This document shows positions 9,798 to 19,110 of a stretch of 64,000 nt of DNA, piece after piece. The translations under genes and the position numbers were made by a program. Positions within the stretch are counted from its first letter, which is position 1; every line of letters starts with the position of its first letter. The notes below the pieces were generated by a model. That model had not been told where the DNA came from and did no database searches. It saw nothing but the letters and a program-made list of their open reading frames with translations. This DNA is from Bifidobacterium magnum (GTDB lineage: Bacteria > Actinomycetota > Actinomycetes > Actinomycetales > Bifidobacteriaceae): assembly GCF_000741255.1 (NCBI RefSeq), contig NZ_JGZB01000003.1:124001-188000 (forward strand). The letters are read 5' to 3'.

Positions 9798-11144
9798 ATG
9801 GGACGAGTCATTAGCTATAACGATGGAATGCAACATTGCGCATTTTGCGGCAAATCCGAGCATGAAGTGCGCAAATTGGTGGCCGGCGCGGGGGTGGCCA
9901 TTTGCGACTCCTGCATCGCGCTGTGCGTGGATATTGTGGTCCAGGAGGACCGTCCGGAAGAATATGTCGACGAGCAGCGCCCGTTGGCCACGCCCATGCA
10001 AATTTTCGAAGCGCTCAACCGGCGTGTGGTGGGGCAGGAGGAAGCCAAACGTACGCTGTCGGTGGCCGTATACAACCATTTCAAGCGCGTCCGCATGGAA
10101 GAGTCGGACAATTCCAAATTCCGCGATCTGCAGCAGCGGCTGGAACGCAACGGTTACCGCGATTCGGCGCGTGACAGCGAGGATGTGGCCACGCACGACG
10201 ATCTTGAACAGGTGAGCGTCGCCAAATCGAACATTCTTCTGCTCGGCCCCACGGGAGTGGGCAAAACGTATCTCGCGCAGACGCTGGCCCGCATCATGGA
10301 CGTGCCGTTCGTGATCACGGACGCTACTACGCTCACGCAGGCCGGGTATGTGGGCGACGATGTGGAAACGATGCTGCAACGGCTGCTGGCCGCTGCCGAC
10401 GGCGACATCGAGCGCGCGCAGCACGGCATCATCTATATTGACGAGATCGACAAAATCGCGCGCAAAAGCGGCGAGAACACGTCGCTGACACGTGACGTGT
10501 CCGGAGAAGGCGTGCAACAGGCGCTGCTGAAAATTTTGGAAGGATGCGTCGCGTCGGTTCCCGTGGAAGGGTCGCGCAAGCACAAGGAACTCGAGACGGT
10601 CAGCATCGACACGAAAGACATCCTGTTCATTTGCGCAGGTGCGTTCGTGGGGCTCGACCAGATCGTGGCGCGCCGCTGCGGCACGCGCGAGAGCGGATTC
10701 TCGGCTTCCTGGAAAACGCAGCCGATAGATGAGCGCGAGCTGCTCAACCAAGTCACGGCCGACGATTTGACGGAATTCGGACTGCTGTCGGAATTCGTGG
10801 GCCGTCTTCCCGTGATGAGCGCGCTCCATGAGCTGACGCGGGATGATCTCGTGCGCATCCTTACGCAGCCCGACAACGCGCTCGTCAAGCAGTACCGCAA
10901 ACTGTTCGCGATGGACGGTGTGGATCTGCTGTTCACGGACGAGGCCGTGGAGGCGATTGCGGAACTGTCGATCGAGCGGCGCACGGGTGCGCGCGGACTG
11001 CGTTCCATTATCGAACGGATTCTCGAAGACGTCATGTTCCAGCTGCCCAGTTTGAGCGACGCGGCCGAAGTGATCGTGGATGAGGACGCCGTACGCGGGC
11101 GACACGCCGTACAAATAATTTATGACGATCACCAGCCTCATTAA
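9798..11144 (+). CDS. clpX: ATP-dependent Clp protease ATP-binding subunit ClpX
   Basis: AAA+ unfoldase, 448 residues, that recognises substrates and translocates them into ClpP. Visible: the zinc-binding domain with C14/C17 and C36/C39, Walker A GPTGVGKT near 149, the pore loop GYVG, Walker B YIDEIDK near 214, and the RKH loop in EGSRKHKEL. The ClpP-docking tripeptide, usually hydrophobic-Gly-Phe (IGF or LGF), reads Ser299-Gly-Phe. ATG 9798 gives the family-like start MGRVISYNDGMQHC, with GAGGA upstream; TTG 9771 in the same frame is less likely. No clear U-tract terminator follows. Confidence 0.96.
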   Translation: MGRVISYNDGMQHCAFCGKSEHEVRKLVAGAGVAICDSCIALCVDIVVQEDRPEEYVDEQRPLATPMQIFEALNRRVVGQEEAKRTLSVAVYNHFKRVRMEESDNSKFRDLQQRLERNGYRDSARDSEDVATHDDLEQVSVAKSNILLLGPTGVGKTYLAQTLARIMDVPFVITDATTLTQAGYVGDDVETMLQRLLAAADGDIERAQHGIIYIDEIDKIARKSGENTSLTRDVSGEGVQQALLKILEGCVASVPVEGSRKHKELETVSIDTKDILFICAGAFVGLDQIVARRCGTRESGFSASWKTQPIDERELLNQVTADDLTEFGLLSEFVGRLPVMSALHELTRDDLVRILTQPDNALVKQYRKLFAMDGVDLLFTDEAVEAIAELSIERRTGARGLRSIIERILEDVMFQLPSLSDAAEVIVDEDAVRGRHAVQIIYDDHQPH

Positions 11145-11271
11145 GCGTGATTTCGGGCCGTCCGCAGTTTTCGTTGGGGCTGCGGAAAAATGCACGCTCT
11201 CAGGGGCTCCATTCCGCGTAATCGGCCAAAATTCGGGGGGGTATGACGTTTGTCAGGCGACACGCCGTGAT

Positions 11272-11300
11272 TTGCTCTCTAGCGCAAGTAGGCTTATATT
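11272..11300 (+). promoter_or_regulatory. Promoter for the tRNA-Arg pair
   Basis: -35 TTGCTC (11272-11277), 17-base spacer, -10 TATATT (11295-11300). Predicted start near 11307, about 42 bases before the first tRNA. Spacing is ideal and there is no other gene for it to serve. Confidence 0.6.
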
Positions 11301-11348
11301 AATCGAGTTGCTTGAAGCAAGCAAGAGATTGCAGCTTCAATAACAGTT

Positions 11349-11422
11349 GCGCGAGTAGCCCAGCGGATTAGAGCAGCTGACTACGGATCAGCAGGTCGCA
11401 GGTTCGAATCCTGTCTCGCGCA
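11349..11422 (+). tRNA. tRNA-Arg (anticodon ACG), copy 1
   Basis: 74 bases. Acceptor stem GCGCGAG/CTCGCGC with discriminator A; anticodon arm GCTGA-CTACGGA-TCAGC with anticodon ACG at 11383-11385; T arm CAGG-TTCGAAT-CCTG. CCA is not encoded. A34 would be edited to inosine to read CGU, CGC and CGA. Confidence 0.96.
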
Positions 11423-11461
11423 CTTAGCCATGAAGTGCTGAAATATGCATGGCGTGGCGTT

Positions 11462-11535
11462 GCGCGAGTAGCCCAGCGGATTAGAGCAGCTGACTACGGA
11501 TCAGCAGGTCGCAGGTTCGAATCCTGTCTCGCGCA
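11462..11535 (+). tRNA. tRNA-Arg (anticodon ACG), copy 2
   Basis: Identical 74 bases to the first copy, 113 bases downstream, anticodon at 11496-11498. The identity extends to GTTGC before and CTT after the gene, as expected for a recent tandem duplication. The 39-base spacer has no promoter, so both are probably cut from one transcript. Confidence 0.96.
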
Positions 11536-11540
11536 CTTGC

Positions 11541-11574
11541 AACCCTTGTTCGCGCATGCGTTCAAGGGTTTTTC
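11541..11574 (+). terminator. Intrinsic terminator after the tRNA pair
   Basis: 8-bp stem AACCCTTG/CAAGGGTT (11541-11548 with 11563-11570) continuing into TTTTT. Confidence 0.85.
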
Positions 11575-11771
11575 CAATTCTGTAGCTAAAAATTGCAGTA
11601 GTTCATATGTAAATTGCCCATATTTATAGATTGGGTCATATATATAAATAGGTAGCCATCAAAATAGAGGGTTTTGTTAACGTGGGCCCATATTTCTTCT
11701 TTCCGTGGACTGTCCCCAGTATGATGGAGACGGAAAAATAAGCAATACGGGTATTACGTGGTGGAGGATTC
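11575..11771 (+). promoter_or_regulatory. AT-rich leader region of nhaA
   Basis: Gene-free 197 bases, strikingly AT-rich against the surrounding GC-rich DNA. It holds TTGCCC at 11614 followed by a CATATATATAAAT tract from 11637 (a plausible promoter), and a 10-base direct repeat GCCCATATTT at 11616-11625 and 11686-11695 that could bind a regulator. Nothing coding is seen. Assignments here are inference. Confidence 0.35.
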
Positions 11772-13151
11772 ATGAGCTCAGCAAGACACAGTATATGGAA
11801 CGGCATCCGGCGCGTAGCCGCATCGGACCGAATCTCCGGCCTGATCATGCTGGGATTCGCGCTTGCCGGCCTGTTGCTGGCGAATATTCCCGCCACGGCC
11901 CATTTCTTCATGGAACTGGAACATTTCCATATCGGCATTCCGGGCACCAATATCGACATGGGACTCGGGCACTGGGCCCAGGACGGCCTGCTGACCATCT
12001 TCTTCCTCGTGGTGGGCCTTGAACTGCGACAGGAAATAACTACGGGCTCGCTTGCCAATCCCAAGGCGGCGGCCGTGCCGATGCTGTGCGCGGTAGGAGG
12101 CATGCTTGTGCCGCCCGTGCTGTTCCTCGCCGTCATCTGGCTGTTCTCGAATTTCGGCAGCGGGGATCCCGGATCGTTGATGCTCGCCACAGGACAAGTG
12201 TTCCCGTTCGGGGAAACGGTGCACGGCTGGGCCATTCCTACCGCCACGGACATCGCGTTCTCGCTTACGGTGCTTGCGCTGTTCGCCAAGGCGCTGCCCG
12301 GATCCATCCGCGCGTTCCTGATGACGCTTGCCACCGTGGACGATCTGCTGGCCATCATTCTTATCGCCGTATTCTTCTCGTCGCTCAACTCTTGGTACTG
12401 GTTCGTGGGCATCGCCATTTGCGCCGTGGCCTGGTATTTCCTCGTACGCATGAAAAAGGTGCCATGGTTCGGCATCGCCGTGATCGGCATTCTCGCATGG
12501 GTCATGATGTATGAGGCGGGCGTGCACCCGACGTTGGCCGGCGTGCTTGTAGGCCTGCTCACTCCGGCCCACGCCATGCACGGCGAACGCAGCCCGCGCG
12601 CGGAACGCTACGCGGAAAAGCTCCAGCCGTTCTCGGCGCTGCTGGCCTTGCCGATCTTCGCATTGTTCGCCACGGGCGTCCACTTTGATTCGCTCACGCC
12701 GCTGCTGCTTGTCTCTCCGATCGTGATCGCGCTGATTGTGGCGCTTGTGGTCGGCAAGCCGCTGGGCATCATGCTCGTCGCATGGCTTTCCACGCATGTG
12801 GGATCGCTGAGCATGCCCAAGGGCTTGCGTGTACGCGACATGCTGCCGGCATCCGTGGCCTGCGGCATCGGTTTCACCGTGTCCTTCCTCATCGCCTCGC
12901 TGGCCTACAAGAACGCTGAGCTTTCAGCGGAAGCGCGCTTCGGCGTGCTGCTGGCGTCGCTGATCGCCGCTGCCATCGCCGGAATCCTGCTCTCGCGCCA
13001 GTCCAAGCGCTTCGCCGCCATGCACCCGAAGCTCGAAGAGACGCTTGAGGAACTCGAAGAAACACCGTCCGACGAGACGCAGTCCGTGCTGCAAGACGGT
13101 ACGGTAGTGGTGAGTCAAACTATGAACAGGAAACGTGAGGCACATAAATGA
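11772..13151 (+). CDS. nhaA: Na+/H+ antiporter NhaA
   Basis: Secondary transporter exchanging intracellular Na+ for external H+ in pH and sodium homeostasis. 459 residues with about 11-12 membrane segments. The ion-binding features are present: TATDIAFSL (equivalent to E. coli Asp133 region) and the paired aspartates in TVDDLLAI (equivalent to Asp163-Asp164). FFLVVGLELRQEI is the typical segment after the second helix. The C-terminal tail is hydrophilic and glutamate-rich. ATG 11772 has GTGGAGGATTC upstream. The stop overlaps the next start as ATGA, so the LOG-family gene is co-translated. The AT-rich leader may carry its control. Confidence 0.95.
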   Translation: MSSARHSIWNGIRRVAASDRISGLIMLGFALAGLLLANIPATAHFFMELEHFHIGIPGTNIDMGLGHWAQDGLLTIFFLVVGLELRQEITTGSLANPKAAAVPMLCAVGGMLVPPVLFLAVIWLFSNFGSGDPGSLMLATGQVFPFGETVHGWAIPTATDIAFSLTVLALFAKALPGSIRAFLMTLATVDDLLAIILIAVFFSSLNSWYWFVGIAICAVAWYFLVRMKKVPWFGIAVIGILAWVMMYEAGVHPTLAGVLVGLLTPAHAMHGERSPRAERYAEKLQPFSALLALPIFALFATGVHFDSLTPLLLVSPIVIALIVALVVGKPLGIMLVAWLSTHVGSLSMPKGLRVRDMLPASVACGIGFTVSFLIASLAYKNAELSAEARFGVLLASLIAAAIAGILLSRQSKRFAAMHPKLEETLEELEETPSDETQSVLQDGTVVVSQTMNRKREAHK

Positions 13152-13939
13152 CCGCAATGAACGGTAACGCCCAACCGGACAACCATGACGAGGAACCGGC
13201 GAAACACTCGCCATTCGCGCAAACTTACCGCCAAGGCTCGGTAATTTTCCGCGGCAACATGATCCCGAGCGAAAGCTCCACGGAAACATTGCTGCAGCCT
13301 GACCAGGCCGACTGGATCCACCATGACCCGTGGCGCGTGTTGCGCATCCAGTCCGAATTCGTGGAAGGATTCGGGGCGCTCGCCAATTTGGGGCCGGCCG
13401 TCTCGATCTTCGGCTCCGCCCGTGTCAAGGCCGACGACCCTATGTACGGGGACGCCTACGAGATGGGCAAGCGCATTGCCGAACAGAATATCGCCGTGAT
13501 CACTGGCGGCGGTCCGGGCATCATGGAGGCCGCCAACAAGGGCGCCGCGCAGGCCGGTGGCGTGTCCGTGGGCCTCGGCATCGAGCTGCCGTTCGAGCAG
13601 GGCATTAACGAGTGGGTGAATCTCGGCATGAGCTTCCGCTACTTCTTCGTGCGCAAGACGATGTTCGTGAAATACGCTTCGGGTGTGATCATTTGCCCGG
13701 GCGGATTCGGCACGATGGACGAGACTTTCGAACTGCTCACGCTCGTGCAGACGCACAAGGTGGCGTCCATTCCGATCGTGCTGTTCGGCACGGAATACTG
13801 GAAGGGCCTGTTCGAATGGCTTACGGGCCCCGTGGCCGCGCACGGCATGATTTCCGAATACGACCCGTCGCTTGTGACGATTACCGACGACGTGGACGAA
13901 GCAGTGCGTGTGGCCACGAGCGGCATCGCGCGCGCATAA
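13148..13939 (+). CDS. LOG-family (TIGR00730) Rossmann-fold nucleotide phosphoribohydrolase-like protein
   Basis: 263 residues. The family signature PGGFGTMDE and the upstream GGGPGIMEAAN are both intact; in characterised members these residues cleave the N-glycosidic bond of nucleoside 5'-monophosphates. Old databases label such proteins lysine decarboxylase, for which there is no support. The first ~60 residues are a family-variable extension. The start ATG overlaps the nhaA stop by four bases, with GTGAGG seven bases upstream. The natural substrate (cytokinin-type nucleotides, AMP or another) is not determinable here. Confidence 0.88.
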   Translation: MTAMNGNAQPDNHDEEPAKHSPFAQTYRQGSVIFRGNMIPSESSTETLLQPDQADWIHHDPWRVLRIQSEFVEGFGALANLGPAVSIFGSARVKADDPMYGDAYEMGKRIAEQNIAVITGGGPGIMEAANKGAAQAGGVSVGLGIELPFEQGINEWVNLGMSFRYFFVRKTMFVKYASGVIICPGGFGTMDETFELLTLVQTHKVASIPIVLFGTEYWKGLFEWLTGPVAAHGMISEYDPSLVTITDDVDEAVRVATSGIARA

Positions 13940-13970
13940 ACGGCTTTAACTAGATTGCAGGACTAGGATT

Positions 13971-14012
13971 AGCGGCGTGCTTATCGCATTACGGCGAGTA
14001 GCACGCCGTTTC
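13971..14012 (+). terminator. Terminator of the LOG gene, overlapping the end of the convergent gene
   Basis: Stem CGGCGTGCT/AGCACGCCG (13973-13981 with 14000-14008), extendable by two weak pairs, 18-base loop, then TTTCC. It covers the stop codon of the minus-strand gene. Confidence 0.5.
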
Positions 14013-14640
14013 CGCAAGAAGAGAGGGATGTGACGAAACGGTCGTCTTCCTCAACCGTATGGATGAGCGCGCGCATGGCGACCGTTTTCTGGCTGCGGTC
14101 GGCGCTGTTGAACACGGCGGCGTCCTTGCGGTCCATGGCCATGATGTTGGTGAACGCCACAATGCCATGCTGGCGCAGCAGGCGCGGCGCCATGGCGAAC
14201 GCGGTGGTGTAGTTGGACGGATCCCCGCATACGACAATCAAGTCATAGTCGCTGGCGTTCAATCGCGGCAAAAAGGTGGCGGGACTCGTGCTTACCGTGC
14301 GCATGGTGGCACGCGTGTGCACGCGCGCGAAGAATTGGCGGATCTGCTCGGCTCCCGCCAACGAGGAGTCCACGGCGGTAAGGCTACCGCCGGCGTCAAG
14401 CGCGTCGATGAGCTGGGCGGCCTCCACCAACGCGCTTGTGCCCACAATGATCGCGGAAGTGACATGATGGGCGATGGCGAGTGTACGCAGCAACGTTCCC
14501 TGCTCGGCGGAGGGCTGGGGCATATTGCGTTGCGCCGCCCTGGTCCTGGCCTGCTTCACGAGTTCCGGCTCGCGCGCCAGCTCGTGCTCCTCCGCATACC
14601 TCCATGCCTTGGCATGGTTCACAAACGTTGCTTTATCCAT
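13981..14640 (-). CDS. Putative SAM-dependent O-methyltransferase
   Basis: 219 residues resembling the small actinobacterial class I O-methyltransferases (methyltransferase family 3 type). The SAM-binding glycine motif is weak: IIVGTSALVEAAQLIDAL, followed by an acidic strand end LTAVDSS, and later YDLIVVCGDPSNYTTAF in place of the usual metal-binding DADK region. The catalytic metal ligands typical of the family are not obvious, so activity is uncertain. It begins 5 bases after sdhB and is the last gene of the minus-strand run that includes sdhA and sdhB. The SD is AAGGA about 8-10 bases upstream. Substrate unknown. Confidence 0.6.
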   Translation of the reverse strand: MDKATFVNHAKAWRYAEEHELAREPELVKQARTRAAQRNMPQPSAEQGTLLRTLAIAHHVTSAIIVGTSALVEAAQLIDALDAGGSLTAVDSSLAGAEQIRQFFARVHTRATMRTVSTSPATFLPRLNASDYDLIVVCGDPSNYTTAFAMAPRLLRQHGIVAFTNIMAMDRKDAAVFNSADRSQKTVAMRALIHTVEEDDRFVTSLSSCGNGVLLAVMR

Positions 14641-14645
14641 AAGGG

Positions 14646-15587
14646 TCAGCGTTCCTTGACTTGGGCGATAAGCTGCCAGACTTCTTCGCCAACATCAATG
14701 CCCTTGGGACACGGACGCGAGCAGGCGCGCACGGACTGGCACGCCTGGACGCCATCGGCCGTATCGATCATTTCCAGACGTTCCTCGGTGGCCTCGTCGC
14801 GCGAATCGTTCACAAAACGCGACTGCGCGATGAGCGCGGCCGGTCCCACAAACGCTTCACCGCCCGCATACACGGGGCAGGAGCCTTCACATACGCCGCA
14901 GGCGATGCAGTTGGTCAGCACTTCATAGCGCGCCAGCTGCTCGGGGCGCTGCAGGTATTCGAATACGTCCACCTTGCCGTCGTGCGTGGTGGCGAGGACG
15001 CCGTCGGCGATCAGGTACGGCTTCATTCTGCGAATCTGGTCAAGCATCGGATCAATATCCACGATCAGGTCGCGCAGGACGGGGAATCCGGGCAGCGGTC
15101 CAACATTGATGACGCCCAGATCCACAGGCTGCGAACCGTCTTCGGACCGCGCGGGATCGGAACCATCGGATTCGGGCTCCTTCACGCGTTCGACCGAACC
15201 GGTGGGACGGAAACCGTCATTATCGGTTCGCGACGGCTGGGCCACGTCGCGCAATTTGGCCGTGCACAGCAGCGTGGGGGAGCCGTTGATGGCCACGGCA
15301 TCGGATCCGCACATGCCGTGGCCGCACGAATAGCGGAACGCGAGGCTCGGGTCCTCAACGCGTTTGATATGCAACAGCGCGTCCAATACCGTGCTGTCGG
15401 CGGGAAGCGTGACCGTATACTCCTGCTTCCAAGACTTGCCACGTGCGCGGCGCGGGGCGCGCGACGAGCCGAACGGCGATCCCTTCTTCGCGAATGGGCT
15501 TGCCGAACGATTGCGTTCGCGTTCGCGTTGGGCGCGCGGGGTGAAACGCTGCACACTCAGCGTCACCGTTGCCAGATTGGCCCCCAT
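14646..15587 (-). CDS. sdhB: Succinate dehydrogenase/fumarate reductase iron-sulfur subunit
   Basis: 313 residues carrying electrons between the flavoprotein and the quinone or another partner. Visible clusters: [2Fe-2S] in YSCGHGMCGSD with a distal Cys in SPTLLC; [4Fe-4S] in CIACGVCEGSCPV; [3Fe-4S] in CQSVRACSRPCPKG. It is longer than the usual 230-260 residues because of a basic insertion near residues 15-50 and an acidic Ser/Asp/Pro-rich insertion near 120-150. ATG 15587 has AGGAAGG upstream. No membrane-anchor gene (sdhC/sdhD or frdC/frdD) is present in the run. Confidence 0.93.
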   Translation of the reverse strand: MGANLATVTLSVQRFTPRAQRERERNRSASPFAKKGSPFGSSRAPRRARGKSWKQEYTVTLPADSTVLDALLHIKRVEDPSLAFRYSCGHGMCGSDAVAINGSPTLLCTAKLRDVAQPSRTDNDGFRPTGSVERVKEPESDGSDPARSEDGSQPVDLGVINVGPLPGFPVLRDLIVDIDPMLDQIRRMKPYLIADGVLATTHDGKVDVFEYLQRPEQLARYEVLTNCIACGVCEGSCPVYAGGEAFVGPAALIAQSRFVNDSRDEATEERLEMIDTADGVQACQSVRACSRPCPKGIDVGEEVWQLIAQVKER

Positions 15588-15750
15588 AACATCCCTTCCT
15601 GCTGTAATCGTTGCTACCAGTGTGGCATAATCGGTAGCTCTACGCCACCCGCCACTATATCTCTACTATGTATGTACACATGTGCGCGCCCGCACGAGGC
15701 GGGTGCACACCATCCCCATCACCCATCTCGGCTATGGGACGGAGGGGCCA

Positions 15751-17679
15751 TTAATAGGCGCGCGCTCCCGGACCATAGTCCACAATGTGCACGGGCTGCC
15801 AGGAGACCGTCACTTGCGCCTCCTGCGGGCCGTCCGCAACAGTGTCGTCCCCGGGCTTGCCTGCCGGCACAAAACGCGTCATGGAATGGCACAGGAATTC
15901 ATCGTCGTTGCGGTCCGGATAATCCGTACGCTTCAAGGAGCCGCGGGATTCATGGCGCGCCAGGCTGGCGGTAAGCATGGCCGTGGCCAAGTCGAGCATG
16001 TGGGAAGCCTCCCAGATGGCCGTGAGCTCCTGGTTGAACGCGGCCGTATCCATATGGGTGCGCATGCCGGCGAGCTGTTCGCGCAACGCGGCCACGCCAT
16101 GAAGCGCGTCCGTAATGCTCTGCTCGTCGCACAGCACGGCCATATCACGGTCCATAAGCGCGCCAAGATCGGACATGAGCCCGTATACGTTGTGTTCGAT
16201 ATCCGACGTCTCCGATTCGCCGTCTTCGGCTTCCTTGGCGTCCGCCGCGACCAGCAAATCCTTCATATGCGCCGTACGCAGATCCACCGCGGCATCCATG
16301 ACGGTATCGTCCGAAGGGTCGGCGAATTCCTCGTTGATTTGGGCCGGGTCCTCGGCAATGGAGCGCGCCACCTGCTGGCCGGCGCGCGTGCCGAACAGGC
16401 AGGCGTCCAGCAGCGAGTTTCCGCCCAAACGGTTCGCGCCGTGCACGGAAACGCACGAGCATTCACCGGCCGCAAACAGGCCTGCAATGTCGTGGCGGCG
16501 CTCGCCGTCCCATGTGTACACCTGTCCCTCGGTGGTTACGGGAATGCCGCCCATCGTGTAATGGGCCGTGGGCTTGACGGCCACCCAGTCGCGTGTGGGA
16601 TCGAGGCCCGCATACATTTCCACGGTTTCCACCACCTGTGGCAGCACGGCGTGCATATGGTCGGGGTCGATGCCCGTCATGTCCAGCCATACGCAATCGT
16701 GCGGACCGTCCGGGTCTTTCGGATCGGCCACGCCGCGGCCGGCCTCGACTTCGGCGCGAATGGCGCGGCTCACCACGTCTCGGGCGGCCAAATCGCCATG
16801 GTCGGGAGCGTAGTTCACCATGAACGCTTCGCCCAAGGCATTGCGTAAGGTGCCGCCTTCGGCACGGCTCGCCTCGGACAACAAAATGCCCGTATGGCCC
16901 AGTCCGGTGGGATGGAACTGCACGAACTCGCTATCTTCGATCTGCAAGCTGGCGCGCAACACGAGGCCCATGCCGTCGCCCGTCAGGTCCCATGAGTTGG
17001 AAGTGGTATGGAACAAACGTCCCGCGCCGCCCGTGGCCAACACCGTGTGCTTGGCGCGCACCGCATGCGTGGCTCCAGAATGCGTGTCAAGCGCGACCAC
17101 GCCCAGGCAGCGTTCGCCGTCTTCGCTGAGTACCAGGTCGGACGCGTACCATTCCTCGGCGAATTCCACACCGTAATGGATGCACTGTTGCCAGAGCGTC
17201 GTCAGGATTTGGTGGCCGATGCGGTCGGCCGCGTAGGCCGCGCGCTCCATGGGCTCCATGCCGAAATTCTTGGTGTGGCCGCCGAAACGGCGCTGCGCGA
17301 TGTGGCCGTCGCCCGTACGCGAGAACGCCACGCCGGAACGCTCGAGATTGATCACGGTCATCGGGGCGTCCTGGGCGAGGATTTTCGCCGCGTCCTGGTC
17401 CACGAGCCAGTCGCCGCCCTTGATCGTGTCGTAGTAGTGCCACTGCCATTCGTCAGGCTCAATGTTGCCGAGGCTGGCCGCGATGCCGCCTTCCGCGGAA
17501 CCCGTGTGGGAGCGTAGCGGTTGCAGTTTGGAAATGACGAGCACGCGCGGCTCGACCCCCTGGTCTTTCAGCTGGGTGAACTCTTCGCTTCGGTACATGC
17601 CCAACGCCGCGCACAAACCTGCGGCGCCGGCGCCGATGATGATCGCGTCGTACATGTCTTGAACATTCTTGGGACTCAT
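15751..17679 (-). CDS. sdhA: Succinate dehydrogenase/fumarate reductase flavoprotein subunit
   Basis: 642-residue FAD protein interconverting succinate and fumarate. FAD-binding GAGAAG at 16-21; [10 protein letters not shown] with His58 at the position that carries covalent FAD in the family; active-site segments [16 protein letters not shown] and [13 protein letters not shown]. In a fermentative organism fumarate reduction is the more likely direction; this is inference. Start: ATG 17679 gives [16 protein letters not shown]. There is no SD; TACAAT lies exactly 7 bases upstream (17687-17692), consistent with a leaderless mRNA. An upstream GTG-type extension would run into dprA. sdhB follows after a 163-base gap without a recognisable gene. 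Confidence 0.93.
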   Translation of the reverse strand: MSPKNVQDMYDAIIIGAGAAGLCAALGMYRSEEFTQLKDQGVEPRVLVISKLQPLRSHTGSAEGGIAASLGNIEPDEWQWHYYDTIKGGDWLVDQDAAKILAQDAPMTVINLERSGVAFSRTGDGHIAQRRFGGHTKNFGMEPMERAAYAADRIGHQILTTLWQQCIHYGVEFAEEWYASDLVLSEDGERCLGVVALDTHSGATHAVRAKHTVLATGGAGRLFHTTSNSWDLTGDGMGLVLRASLQIEDSEFVQFHPTGLGHTGILLSEASRAEGGTLRNALGEAFMVNYAPDHGDLAARDVVSRAIRAEVEAGRGVADPKDPDGPHDCVWLDMTGIDPDHMHAVLPQVVETVEMYAGLDPTRDWVAVKPTAHYTMGGIPVTTEGQVYTWDGERRHDIAGLFAAGECSCVSVHGANRLGGNSLLDACLFGTRAGQQVARSIAEDPAQINEEFADPSDDTVMDAAVDLRTAHMKDLLVAADAKEAEDGESETSDIEHNVYGLMSDLGALMDRDMAVLCDEQSITDALHGVAALREQLAGMRTHMDTAAFNQELTAIWEASHMLDLATAMLTASLARHESRGSLKRTDYPDRNDDEFLCHSMTRFVPAGKPGDDTVADGPQEAQVTVSWQPVHIVDYGPGARAY

Positions 17680-17731
17680 ATGTTCGATTGTAGCGACGAC
17701 GCTGCCGGAGGGCTCGCGAGCGGCGGCATGG

Positions 17732-19108
17732 TCAGCACAACCGCGGCTGCGTAGTCCTTGACGAGTTGTTCGCGTGCGCGATGGCGTATGTTCCGCGCGC
17801 ATATCGCACCACTCCCGCCTCCTGCAACTGGGCGAGCGCACTCATCAATGCGGAGGCTTCCAGCGGTTCCTCGCCAGGCTCGCGCACGGTGTTGACCATG
17901 ATGAGCAGGTTTTCCATGCTCGCGTCCTCGTGCCTGCGCCTGCAACGGCGGATCGCGGTAAGAATGCGCCGGGATGGCAATGTGGAGCCGGAGGGCGGCG
18001 AAGAAGCGACATGGATATCGGAACATAATGACGACGCTTCGGCCAGCGACGCGAACAGCATGGCCTTGCTGGTGGCGATGAGGCGGTTGCATCCCGTCCA
18101 GTCGGGCTGTGTGATGGAACCGGGTACCGCATACACTTCGCGTCCCATTTCATTGGCCCATTGCGCGGTGTTCAGCGCACCCGAACGTAAGCGGGCCTGG
18201 GTGACGATCACGGCGGAAGACATCGCGGCGATCAGGCGGTTGCGCAACAGGAACCGGCGCGGTTCGGGAACGGTTCCGCGGCACATTTCACTGACCAGCG
18301 CGCCGTTGTTTGAACGGATCGCCTGAAACAGGCGGCGGTTCACACTGGGACCCACATGGTCGAGCCCTCCCGCGAAAAACGCGATTGTGGATCCTTGCGC
18401 GCCGGACAGTTTCGCTTCTATGGCGCCCCAATGCGCCGCCGCGTCGGTGCCCATGGCGCCGCCCGAAATAATGTTGTGCCCTTGCTCGGCGGCGCGATGG
18501 GCCACGTCATGGGCGATGACGCGTCCCTCGTCCGTGACGGCGCGCGATCCCACGACGCCAAGCGGAAACGAACAGCGTACCAGCGTTTCGGGATCCCCGC
18601 ACACCCACAGGCACAACGGTTGCGCCCAGTCGCTGCGAATCGGCAGGTCGTTGAGCTGGCCCGGCCACCACGGCGAATGGGAACACACCACGTGCCAGTC
18701 GCCATGGTGCGTCACCCAATCATCCCAGTCGCGCGAGCCCGGCATGTGCGGAATGGTTTCCACGCGTTCGCGCCAACGCCGTATCGCCTCGAGACAGGCG
18801 GCCCGCGTCTTGTCGGGATCGCGCACGGGGCGTCCCGTACGCGCCATGCCCGTGACAATACGTTCGCATAGCGCCGGTTCCGTGCCTTTCGTGTCATGCG
18901 GATGGGTGAGCGCCGCCCAGGCATCCGCGGCGCATTCGAATCCCGCCAGCAGCATGTGCATGATCATGTCGGCGCCGTCGCTGCAAAAGGCGAGCGCGCT
19001 ACGGGCGGTGGTTTCCTCGTCAAGACGCAGGCCGGGGCGGCATGTGGCGGATGGTGCGGGCGCCGGTGCGGAGAATGTGGAGGACATGGCGGATATGGGT
19101 TCGTTCAT
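17732..19108 (-). CDS. dprA: DNA-processing protein DprA (DNA uptake/recombination mediator)
   Basis: 458 residues. The Rossmann-type DprA core spans about 190-390: [50 protein letters not shown] and YAVPGSI are all diagnostic. In competent bacteria DprA loads RecA onto incoming single-stranded DNA. The N-terminal 150 residues are poorly conserved. The C-terminal region after 400 may form the winged-helix seen in other DprA proteins ([22 protein letters not shown]). ATG 19108 starts two bases after the comM stop; the SD is weak (GAAAGTG). It is part of yraN-comM-dprA, the usual actinobacterial order. Confidence 0.94.
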   Translation of the reverse strand: MNEPISAMSSTFSAPAPAPSATCRPGLRLDEETTARSALAFCSDGADMIMHMLLAGFECAADAWAALTHPHDTKGTEPALCERIVTGMARTGRPVRDPDKTRAACLEAIRRWRERVETIPHMPGSRDWDDWVTHHGDWHVVCSHSPWWPGQLNDLPIRSDWAQPLCLWVCGDPETLVRCSFPLGVVGSRAVTDEGRVIAHDVAHRAAEQGHNIISGGAMGTDAAAHWGAIEAKLSGAQGSTIAFFAGGLDHVGPSVNRRLFQAIRSNNGALVSEMCRGTVPEPRRFLLRNRLIAAMSSAVIVTQARLRSGALNTAQWANEMGREVYAVPGSITQPDWTGCNRLIATSKAMLFASLAEASSLCSDIHVASSPPSGSTLPSRRILTAIRRCRRRHEDASMENLLIMVNTVREPGEEPLEASALMSALAQLQEAGVVRYARGTYAIAHANNSSRTTQPRLC

Positions 19109-19110
19109 GG

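Noticed and set aside
11161-11186. Hairpin TCCGCAG/CTGCGGA after clpX as a terminator
   Set aside because: Only a seven-bp stem with a 12-base loop and followed by A, not T.
11349-11535. tRNA pair as a phage or island integration site
   Set aside because: No integrase, no truncated tRNA copy and normal flanking genes; a simple tandem duplication is enough.
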